A stretch of 64,000 bases of DNA from Solirubrobacteraceae bacterium (GTDB lineage: Bacteria > Actinomycetota > Thermoleophilia > Solirubrobacterales > Solirubrobacteraceae). The notes under the pieces were generated by a model. It searched no databases. It saw nothing but the letters and a program-made list of their open reading frames with translations, and had not been told where the DNA came from. A program made the translations under genes and the position numbers. Shown piece by piece: positions 25,394-33,789 of the stretch (position 1 is the stretch's first letter; the number at the start of each line of letters is the position of its first letter). The stretch covers positions 62,001 to 126,000 of the forward strand of contig JAPSGI010000004.1 in assembly GCA_031177685.1 (NCBI GenBank), written 5' to 3'.

Positions 25394-26272
25394 CTATCCG
25401 CGCGCCGCGGCGACGGCCGAGCGCGGCACAGCCGGCTCGTCGCGGCGGTCGTCGAGCGCGCTCACGAGCAGCTCACGGGCGACCACGGGCGTGGCGCCCA
25501 GGCGCGTGACCGTGCTCGCCCCCGTGTCCGGCAGGGCGCCGCGGAAGTCGAAGACCTGCACCTGGCGCTCGCCGGCGCGGGCGCTGTAGACGAGGCGCCC
25601 GAACACGTCGAGCTGGGCGGGGCGGCCGGTCAGCACGACGGCCGCCGGGTCCAGCGCGCGCAGCGCGCGCCCGAGGCGGGCCGGATCGACGCCCACCGGG
25701 AGCACGAGCGTACGCAGCCCGGCCCGGCGCAGCGCCAGCTCCAGCGCCTGGACGTACAGGCCGTCCGCGTGGAAGGGCGCGGCGGCGTCGAAGATCAGGA
25801 CTCCCTCCATGCGCTGGGCCGGCGGGGCGACGCGCAGCGCCGCGGCGAGCCACCCCGCGCTGTAGCGCCAGGCGAACTGGTACTCCGGGCCCGCGGCCTC
25901 CTCGCCCGGCGCGAGCGCCTCGACGGCGGGGAGGAGCAGCTCCTCCACCGTGCGCTCCACCGAGCGCAGCGCCAGGCTCTCCTCCATCAGGCGGTCGGCC
26001 TTGGTCTCGTCGAAGCGGCCCAGCGCGTCCTGCAGGCGTGCCGCCGTCGAGGGACCTTCGCCGCGCTCGCGGGCCAGCGAGATCGCGGACGAGATGTTGT
26101 GCGTCTCGGCGAACGCCTCGCGCAGCGCCTCCACCTCAGCCAGCTCGTACTGGCGGTGTCCTCCCTGCGTGCGCCGGGGCTTGGGGTAGCCGAAGCGCCG
26201 TTCCCAGCTGCGCAGGGTGTTGGGGCTGACGCCCAGGATCGCCGCCGCCGCATTCGTCCGGATCACGCTCAT
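25394..26272 (-). CDS. MerR-family regulator with a B12-domain-like C-terminus
   Basis: 292 residues from ATG 26272. The N-terminus is a MerR winged helix (AAAAILGVSPNTLRSWERRF then GYPKPRRTQGGHRQY, residues about 8-43). A helical linker precedes an alpha/beta region, VLIFDAAAPFHADGLYVQALELALRRAGLRTLVLPVG, similar to the cobalamin-binding fold of CarH/LitR light-responsive repressors. Only the HxxG part of the E-x-H-x-x-G cobalamin motif remains, and the W-x9-EH motif that holds the upper ligand in CarH is not apparent. It may sense something else or nothing. Target genes are unknown. Confidence 0.72.
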   Translation of the reverse strand: MSVIRTNAAAAILGVSPNTLRSWERRFGYPKPRRTQGGHRQYELAEVEALREAFAETHNISSAISLARERGEGPSTAARLQDALGRFDETKADRLMEESLALRSVERTVEELLLPAVEALAPGEEAAGPEYQFAWRYSAGWLAAALRVAPPAQRMEGVLIFDAAAPFHADGLYVQALELALRRAGLRTLVLPVGVDPARLGRALRALDPAAVVLTGRPAQLDVFGRLVYSARAGERQVQVFDFRGALPDTGASTVTRLGATPVVARELLVSALDDRRDEPAVPRSAVAAARG

Positions 26273-26324
26273 GGCGAGGTTTGTCGCAGCTTCGTCAACT
26301 ACCGGCAAATGCGGCAAGAATCCG

Positions 26325-26352
26325 TGCACCCCGCCGTCGAGACGGGGGCACG
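26325..26352. terminator. Hairpin downstream of doxX
   Basis: GTGC-A-CCCCG (26325-26334) pairs with CGGGG-GCAC (26344-26352) with a single bulged A and a 9-base loop. It lies 30 bases beyond the doxX stop on the minus strand and is the only strong hairpin in the 110-base gap before the MerR gene. No T-run follows. Confidence 0.45.
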
Positions 26353-26382
26353 AACTCCTGTGCTGCAACGGATCTTGCGCCG

Positions 26383-26913
26383 TCACGCGGTGTGCGGGTG
26401 CGCCCCGCCGCGGCGCGCACTGGTCCGGGTCTGGAGCTTGCCCGCCCAGAAGGCGCCGAGGCCGGCGAGGATTCCGCCGGCGGCGGCCGCCAGGCCCCAC
26501 CCCACGCCGTGCAGGCCGAGGTTCAGGGCGTTGTCCAGCGACCAGTGCCCGGCGCCGATCGCCGCGACGGCGAAGGCGACGGTGGCCAGCGTCAGGTTGA
26601 ACTCGTAGCCGCCTCGTTCGTTCCACGGGCCCTTGGGACCGTGCACGGTCGCGATCGCGACCACCATGACGGAGATCAGCAGCGCGGCGGCCAGCGGCGT
26701 GAGCAGGCCGAGCGCGAACAGCGCGCCCCCGGTCAGCTCGGCCGCGCCGGCCAGCGCGGCGTTGCGCCGCCCGGGACGCAGCCCGAGCGACTCCATGAAC
26801 GCGCCGGTGCCGTGGAGGCCGTGGCCGCCGAAGACCCCGAACAGCTTCTGCGCGCCGTGGCCGGCGAACAGCAGCCCGACGACCGCGCGCAATACGACAA
26901 GTCCAATTTCCAT
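26383..26913 (-). CDS. DoxX-family membrane protein
   Basis: 176 residues with four or five membrane helices. VVGLLFAGHGAQKLFGVFGG near the N-terminus, SLGLRPGRRNAALAGAAELTGGALFALG and a VHGPKGPWNERGGYEFNLTL loop are typical of bacterial DoxX/DoxD proteins. Such proteins sit in thiol-stress or quinone-linked complexes in mycobacteria; here the role is unknown. The promoter carries a strong palindrome over its -10 (26930-26952), so the gene is probably repressed until an inducer is present. Confidence 0.85.
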   Translation of the reverse strand: MEIGLVVLRAVVGLLFAGHGAQKLFGVFGGHGLHGTGAFMESLGLRPGRRNAALAGAAELTGGALFALGLLTPLAAALLISVMVVAIATVHGPKGPWNERGGYEFNLTLATVAFAVAAIGAGHWSLDNALNLGLHGVGWGLAAAAGGILAGLGAFWAGKLQTRTSARRGGAHPHTA

Positions 26914-26929
26914 CTCGGTTTCCCCCCGA

Positions 26930-26952
26930 ATAGTTGTTGTGCGAACAACTAT
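26930..26952. promoter_or_regulatory. Palindromic operator upstream of doxX
   Basis: ATAGTTGTT-GTGCG-AACAACTAT is a perfect 9-bp inverted repeat with a 5-base spacer, 17 bases upstream of the doxX ATG. It overlaps a minus-strand TATAGT (26948-26953) that can serve as -10. A further half-site, GCAACTA, follows at 26965-26971. The TAGTTG/CAACTA core is typical of sites bound by MarR-type dimers. No MarR gene is present in the window. Confidence 0.6.
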
Positions 26953-26971
26953 ATCATTGCTTGCGCAACTA

Positions 26972-27925
26972 CTAGCCGCGGCCGCCGAGGCGCATGGCGG
27001 TGGCGTCCTCCTGGCGGTGGAACGCCTCGCGCTCCGAGCACCCCTCGCCGCCGGCGCGCACCTGGGCCTCCGACGGCGGGTCCAGCGCCAGCAGCTGCGG
27101 CACGCTCACCAGCTTGATCCCCTTGCGCTTGGCGGCCTCCAGGATGCGCGGCAGCGCGGCCAGCGTGCGGTCGTAGGTGTCGTGCATGAGCACGATCGCC
27201 CCCGGACGCAGCCCCGCCTCCGCGTTGGCCGCGATCTCGTCGCTGCCCGCGCCCGCCGAGTCGCGCGTGTCGACGTCCCACATCACCGGCACCATCCCCA
27301 TGCGCCGGACCATGCGGTCGGTGCGCGCGTCGCGCGCGCCGAAGGGCGGACGCATCAGCGTGATCGGCTCGCGCGTGACGCGCTCGAGCAGCCGCTTGGT
27401 GTTCCCGAGCTCGGCGCGCAGCTCGCGGTTGCTGAGCGAGGGCAGGTTGGCGTGGGTCCACGTGTGGTCCGCCACGCCGCCCGCTTCGACCTGGCGGCGC
27501 ACCAGGTCCTCGCGCCCGCTCACGACGCGCCCGACCACGAAGAACGTCGCCTGCGCGCCGGCGCGGCGCAGCAGCTCCATCACCCGCTCGGAGTACTCGG
27601 CGGGTCCGTCGTCGAAGGTCAGGGCGGCGTACGGCCCGCGCCCGCCGCCGCAGTAGATCGGCAGCCCCAGACGGTGGTAGCGCGCCACCGCCGCGCGCTG
27701 CGCCGGCGCGGCGGGCAGCCCGCGCGCGTCCAGCGGCCCCGCGGAGCCCGAGGCGTAGCGCTGGCGCCAGGGCAGCTTGGCCTTCTGCGCCGCGGGCAGC
27801 ACCGTGTCGGCCCCCACCCCGACCGGCGAGCGCGACTCGCCCCGGACGAGGGCGACGAGTACGAGCAGGAGTCCCAGAGCCGTGCCCAGCGCCACGGCCC
27901 GCCGGCGCAGGTATACGGCGTGCAC
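26972..27925 (-). CDS. Polysaccharide deacetylase (NodB-like, CE4)
   Basis: 317 residues. An N-terminal membrane anchor (VALGTALGLLLVLVALV, 11-27) puts the enzyme outside the membrane. The NodB domain has all five CE4 motifs: TFDDGP (103-108; catalytic base Asp105, metal Asp106), HTWTH (154-158), RPPFG, DVDTRD and LMHD. Likely removes acetyl groups from peptidoglycan N-acetylglucosamine or another wall polymer. A Cys92 and a C-terminal Cys pair with unclear function are present. It lies 10 bases after purH and may be transcribed with it. Confidence 0.88.
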   Translation of the reverse strand: MHAVYLRRRAVALGTALGLLLVLVALVRGESRSPVGVGADTVLPAAQKAKLPWRQRYASGSAGPLDARGLPAAPAQRAAVARYHRLGLPIYCGGGRGPYAALTFDDGPAEYSERVMELLRRAGAQATFFVVGRVVSGREDLVRRQVEAGGVADHTWTHANLPSLSNRELRAELGNTKRLLERVTREPITLMRPPFGARDARTDRMVRRMGMVPVMWDVDTRDSAGAGSDEIAANAEAGLRPGAIVLMHDTYDRTLAALPRILEAAKRKGIKLVSVPQLLALDPPSEAQVRAGGEGCSEREAFHRQEDATAMRLGGRG

Positions 27926-27935
27926 CGCGGGAAGA

Positions 27936-29525
<1,590 letters not shown>

Positions 29526-29535
29526 GCGGCCGAGA

Positions 29536-30144
29536 CTACCGGCTGATGCGTACGCGACGAGGGTTGTCCGGGTCCGGCGAGACCGCCCCGCGGGCGATCA
29601 GGCGGATCGCCTCGGGCAGCAGCTCGTGCTCCAGCGGTCGCAGCCGGTCGTGGACCTCGTCCGGGTCCGTGGCGTCCGGCAGCTCGAGCGCGCGCTGGAG
29701 GATCACCGGGCCGCTGTCCACGCCCTCGTCCACGAAGTGCACGGTCACCCCGAAGACCTTGACGCCGTAGGCGAGCGCCTGGCCGATCGCGTCGAGGCCG
29801 GGGAAGGCGGGCAGCAGGGCGGGGTGGACGTTGATCACGCGCGCGGGGAAGCGGTGCAGGAAGGGCGGCGTGAGCAGCTGCATGTAGCCGGCGAGCACGA
29901 CCAGCTCGACGCCGCGCTCGGCCAGCCACGCCGCCATCGCGGCGTCCCGCGCCTCGCGGTCGGGGTAGTCGGGGGCGCGGAACACGCCGGTCGGCACGCC
30001 CGCCGCCTGCGCGCGCTCCAGCGCGGGCGCGCGCGGGCGGTCCGACGCGACCGCCGCCACCTCGATGCCCTCGCGGCCGTGCACCGTGTCGAGGACCGCC
30101 TGCAGGTTGGTGCCGGCCCCCGAGGCGAGGACTCCCAGCTTCAT
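29536..30144 (-). CDS. purN: Phosphoribosylglycinamide formyltransferase
   Basis: 202 residues. LASGAGTNLQAVLD binds GAR phosphate, ELVVLAGYMQLLTP and RVINVHPALLPAFPG carry the catalytic Asn-His pair, and VDEGVDSGPVILQ the Asp. Uses 10-formyl-tetrahydrofolate to make formyl-GAR, the third step of purine synthesis. The ATG overlaps the TGA of recQ by four bases (ATGA). Confidence 0.96.
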   Translation of the reverse strand: MKLGVLASGAGTNLQAVLDTVHGREGIEVAAVASDRPRAPALERAQAAGVPTGVFRAPDYPDREARDAAMAAWLAERGVELVVLAGYMQLLTPPFLHRFPARVINVHPALLPAFPGLDAIGQALAYGVKVFGVTVHFVDEGVDSGPVILQRALELPDATDPDEVHDRLRPLEHELLPEAIRLIARGAVSPDPDNPRRVRISR

Positions 30145-31916
30145 GCGCGCGCGAGCTTGGGGAAGCGCCCGCCGGTGGAGCGCAGGCTCCCGGTCGCGAG
30201 CAGGCCATCGACGCGACCGAGCACCTCCTCACGGGTCAGATCGGAGAAGGTCCCGTAGGCGGGCAGCCCGTCGTAGGAGTGCTCCTGGATGACGCGCGAG
30301 CGCCCGCCGCGGAGGATTTCCACCGCGCGGGTGCGCCCGACCGAGGGCGAGGCGGAGGTGACGACGTCGAGGATCGCCGTGTCGAGGTCCCCGGCCGGCG
30401 CGCCGCCGTTGCCGTTGGCGGCGGCCCGGCGCGCGGGGGCGGGCGCCGCCGGCAGCACGGCCGGGTCGCACACGTCGCAGCACGGGCCGCTGGGCGCGGG
30501 CGCCGTGGGGTCCCCGAAGTGGCGCAGGATCGCGCTGCGCCGGCACGCATCGGACTCGACGAACGCCCACACCGCCCGGTACTGGCGCCAGCGCGCGCGC
30601 TCGGCGTCGCCCGCCGACGTGCGGCACGCGGCCAGCGCGCGCCCGTCGAAGCCCTCCAGCAAGCGACCCCGCACGCGGTCCATGCCGGCAGGCGCCGGCT
30701 GGAGGACCTTGGCGCGCGCGAGGTGGCCGATCAGCGCCGGCAGCTGCTCGCCGTCGCAGCCGGCCATGCCAGCGAGCTCGCGGACGTCGAAGTCGTAGCG
30801 CCCACTCTCGGCACGCAGCTCCAGCGCCGCGGCCAAGCGCGCGAACGCGCCCTCGTCGACGCGGGCGCGCTCGATGAAGAACACGTGCAGCCCCTTGTCG
30901 CGCTTCTCGGCGAACAGCAGCGCGCGCGCCGGCTGCCCGTCGCGACCGGCCCGCCCGGCCTCCTGGTAGTAGGCCTCGACGGAGCCCGGGACCGTGGCGT
31001 GGCAGACGGTCCGCACGTCGGCCTTGTCGATGCCCATCCCGAACGCGTTGGTGGCGACCACGACCGGTACGTCCCCGGACATGAAGCGCTCCTGCGCCGC
31101 GGCGCGCGCCGCGCGCGACAGCCCGGCGTGGTAGGCGACGGTCTCCACGCCGAGGTCGCGGGCGAGGTCCGCCGTCAGCGCCTCCGTGCCCGCGCGCGTG
31201 CCCGCGTACACGATCGCCGGCAGGGCGCCGGGCTCGCCGAGGGCCGCGGCGAGCCGCTGGCGCTTGTCGGCGCCGGTGCGGCACGGCACGACGGCGAAGG
31301 CCAGGTTGGGGCGGTCGAAGCCCGTGGTGATGCGGGCGGGGTCGCGCAGCGCCAGCCGGCGCACGACGTCCGCCGCCACCTGCGGGGTCGCGGTGGCGGT
31401 GGAGGCCACGAGCGAGCGCGCGCCGACGTAGCGCGCGGCGTCTCCCAGCCGGAAGTAGTCCGGGCGGAAGTCGTGGCCCCACTGGGAGACGCAGTGCGCC
31501 TCGTCCACCACGAACAGTCCCACCTCGGCAGCACGCAGCGCCTCCACGAAGCCCGGTGAGGAGAAGCGCTCGGGCGCCACGTACAGCAGCCGCAGCTCGC
31601 CGTCCACCGCGCGCTGCAGCGCGGCCCGGTTCTCCGCCGGATCCTGCTGCGCGTTGACCAGCGCGGCCGCACCGGGCGCCAGCGCGGCCAGCGCCTGCAC
31701 CTGGTCCTGCATCAAGGACACCAGCGGCGAGACGACGATGGCCAGGTCGTCGCGCAGCAGCGCGGGGAGCTGGTAGCACAGCGACTTCCCCGAGCCGGTG
31801 GGCATCACCACCAGGGTGTCGCGCCCCGCCAGCGCGGCCTCGCACGCCTCGCGCTGGCCCGGGCGAAAGGCGCGAAAGCCGAAGCGCTCGTGCAGCGCGG
31901 TGTCCAGGTCGGGCAT
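30141..31916 (-). CDS. recQ: RecQ-family ATP-dependent DNA helicase
   Basis: 591 residues. Walker A TGSGKS (40-45), motif II DEAH in VVDEAHCVSQWGHDFRPDY, motif V RAGRDGQPA-type segment, and the zinc-binding region with the RWRQYRAVWAFVESDACRR segment and PCCDVCD. The C-terminus has a winged-helix-like segment and a final IREEV-type helix; no HRDC domain is evident. Unwinds recombination and fork structures. It sits where purM would be expected in a purine operon and is coupled to purN by an ATGA overlap. TACGGT (31923-31928, minus) is 6 bases before the ATG. Confidence 0.92.
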   Translation of the reverse strand: MPDLDTALHERFGFRAFRPGQREACEAALAGRDTLVVMPTGSGKSLCYQLPALLRDDLAIVVSPLVSLMQDQVQALAALAPGAAALVNAQQDPAENRAALQRAVDGELRLLYVAPERFSSPGFVEALRAAEVGLFVVDEAHCVSQWGHDFRPDYFRLGDAARYVGARSLVASTATATPQVAADVVRRLALRDPARITTGFDRPNLAFAVVPCRTGADKRQRLAAALGEPGALPAIVYAGTRAGTEALTADLARDLGVETVAYHAGLSRAARAAAQERFMSGDVPVVVATNAFGMGIDKADVRTVCHATVPGSVEAYYQEAGRAGRDGQPARALLFAEKRDKGLHVFFIERARVDEGAFARLAAALELRAESGRYDFDVRELAGMAGCDGEQLPALIGHLARAKVLQPAPAGMDRVRGRLLEGFDGRALAACRTSAGDAERARWRQYRAVWAFVESDACRRSAILRHFGDPTAPAPSGPCCDVCDPAVLPAAPAPARRAAANGNGGAPAGDLDTAILDVVTSASPSVGRTRAVEILRGGRSRVIQEHSYDGLPAYGTFSDLTREEVLGRVDGLLATGSLRSTGGRFPKLARA

Positions 31917-32009
31917 GCGGCCACCGTAGCGGCAGGCCCGGCGGGAGGAGAGCCCCCGAATGTGCCGCCTCTCACACCATCCGCGCGCGGGGGAGCGCAG
32001 ACTCGCGCC

Positions 32010-32231
32010 ATGACCCTCGCGCTCACACTCGCCGGCGGCTGGCCCATCTTCGCCGCCTTCATCGTCCTCTTCACCATCGCGGTGATCCACAGCCTCTACA
32101 GCCGCCGCGGCAGCGGCATCTCCCAGCATCCCTACGCCAACGCGTACTCCAGCGCGCCCGGCGCCACCGGCGCCAGCACGATCGGCAACGACCGGATCGC
32201 GGCGCGCAACTTGACGCGCGGCACGCGCTAG
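32010..32231 (+). CDS. Small single-pass membrane protein
   Basis: 73 residues. One membrane helix (about 10-28, GWPIFAAFIVLFTIAVIHSL) is followed by a short polar tail, YSRRGSGISQHPYANAYSS and so on, ending LTRGTR. I do not recognise the family. Codon use is like the neighbours and the stop is embedded in a terminator hairpin, which supports a real gene. Lies between purF and recQ on the other strand. Confidence 0.6.
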   Translation: MTLALTLAGGWPIFAAFIVLFTIAVIHSLYSRRGSGISQHPYANAYSSAPGATGASTIGNDRIAARNLTRGTR

Positions 32232-32250
32232 CCCGCCCCCTGCGGGCTAG
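32228..32250. terminator. Bidirectional terminator hairpin containing both stop codons
   Basis: CTAGCCCGC (32228-32236) pairs perfectly with GCGGGCTAG (32242-32250) around a CCCCT loop. The TAG of the small membrane protein (32229-32231) and the stop of purF (32247-32249, minus) are in opposite arms and pair with each other. Confidence 0.65.
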
Positions 32251-33692
32251 GCGCCCACCAGCGGCAGTTCGTCCTCCAGGGCGAACTTGCCGTTGGCCGC
32301 GTCAGCGGTGCCCTCGAGCGGGTAGTCGCCGGTGAAGCAGGCGTCGCAGTGCGTCGCGCGCGTGGAGCGGATCGCCTCGTACACGCCGTCGAGCGAGAGG
32401 TAGGCGAGCGAGTCGCAGTCCAGCTCCTGGGCGATTTCCTCGACCGTGCGGCCGTGGGCGACCATCTCCTCGCGGGTGGACATGTCGACTCCGTAGTGGC
32501 AGGGATGGCGGATGGGGGGGGCGGTGATGCGCATGTGCACCTCGGCCGCGCCCGCGTCGCGCAGCATCTTCACGATCTGGCGCGTGGTGTTCCCGCGCAC
32601 GATGGAGTCGTCGACCACCACGAGCCGCTTCCCGCTCACCACCTCCGGCAACGGGTTGAACTTCATCCGCAGGCCGTGCCGGCGCAGTTCCTGACCGGGC
32701 TGGATGAACGTCCGTGCGACGTAGCGGTTCTTGATCAGGCCGTCGTCCTGCGGGATCCCCGAGGCCTTGGAGTAGCCGGCGGCGCCCGGGTTGCCCGAGT
32801 CGGGGACCGGGATCACCACGTCGGCCTGGACCGGGGCCTCGCGGAAGAGGATCTCGCCCATCTTGCGCCGCGAGACCTGCGTGCGGTTGCCCTCCAGCCG
32901 CGAGTCGGGGCGGGCGAAGTAGATGTGCTCGAAGACGCAGAAGGCCTGGCGGTGGCCCGTGACGACCTGGCGCGTCTCGATCCCGCGCTCGCCCAGCGAC
33001 ACCATCTCGCCGGGCTGGATCTCGCGCAGCAGCTCGGCGCCGATGATGTCCAGCGCGCAGGACTCGCTGGCCACGCAGTAGCGGTCGCCCACCATCCCCA
33101 GGCACAGCGGCCGCAGCCCGGCCGGGTCGCGGAAGGCGACCACGCCGTCGCGGGTCATCACGACGGTGGAGAAGGCGCCCTTCAGCCGCGGCATCACGTC
33201 GGCGATCGCGTCCTCCACCCGGTCGGCCTCGTGGGTGGAGAGCAGGGCGGCGATGATCTCGGAGTCCGACGTGGAGCGGAAGCCGACGCCGCGCTCGCGC
33301 AGCTGCGCGTGCAGCTCGACCGCGTTGATGAGGTTGCCGTTGTGGGCGAGGGCGAGCTCGCGGCGGTCGGAGCGGTGGACCGGCTGCGCGTTCTCCCAGG
33401 CGCTGGACCCGGTGGTCGAGTAGCGCACGTGGCCGATCGCCATCTCGCCCTGCAGCGCCCGCAGGCTCTGCTCGCTGAACACCTGGCTGACCAGGCCCAG
33501 CTCGCGCTGGGTCATGATGTGGCCGGCCTGCACGCTCGCGATGCCGGCGGACTCCTGCCCGCGGTGCTGAAGCGCGTACAGCGCGAAATAGGCGAGCCGG
33601 GCGACGTCGTGCTCGGGCGCGTAGACGCCGAACACGCCGCACTCGTCTCGCGGTCCGTCGCGCTGGTCTTGGTCGAGGCGAGGCTCAGACAC
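32247..33692 (-). CDS. purF: Amidophosphoribosyltransferase
   Basis: 481 residues. DECGVFGVYAPEHD carries the N-terminal Cys nucleophile (Cys19 here, so a propeptide of about 18 residues must be removed), followed by LQHRGQESAGI. The phosphoribosyl-transfer domain has PVPDSGNPGAAGYSKASG and VVVDDSIVRGNTTRQIVKMLRD. CLASS-I-type cysteines for an iron-sulfur cluster are present (PCHYGVDMST, DSLAYLSLDG with C of ELDCDSL, THCDACFTGDYP). First committed step of purine synthesis. Own transcription unit after the purL terminator; starts GTG at 33692. Confidence 0.96.
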   Translation of the reverse strand: MSEPRLDQDQRDGPRDECGVFGVYAPEHDVARLAYFALYALQHRGQESAGIASVQAGHIMTQRELGLVSQVFSEQSLRALQGEMAIGHVRYSTTGSSAWENAQPVHRSDRRELALAHNGNLINAVELHAQLRERGVGFRSTSDSEIIAALLSTHEADRVEDAIADVMPRLKGAFSTVVMTRDGVVAFRDPAGLRPLCLGMVGDRYCVASESCALDIIGAELLREIQPGEMVSLGERGIETRQVVTGHRQAFCVFEHIYFARPDSRLEGNRTQVSRRKMGEILFREAPVQADVVIPVPDSGNPGAAGYSKASGIPQDDGLIKNRYVARTFIQPGQELRRHGLRMKFNPLPEVVSGKRLVVVDDSIVRGNTTRQIVKMLRDAGAAEVHMRITAPPIRHPCHYGVDMSTREEMVAHGRTVEEIAQELDCDSLAYLSLDGVYEAIRSTRATHCDACFTGDYPLEGTADAANGKFALEDELPLVGA

Positions 33693-33770
33693 GAGATGGT
33701 CCGGTGGCTTCCGAGGCCGTCCGGTGAGACTGTCCTAGCGTAGCAGCGAGCCCCGCCGTCCCGGGGGAAT

Positions 33771-33789
33771 ACCCCGCAATCTGCGGGGT
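33771..33789. terminator. Terminator between purL and purF
   Basis: ACCCCGCA (33771-33778) and TGCGGGGT (33782-33789) form an 8-bp perfect stem with a 3-base loop, touching the stop codon of purL on the minus strand. It separates purC-purS-purQ-purL from purF. On the minus strand ATT and a run of C follow, not a long T-run. Confidence 0.6.
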
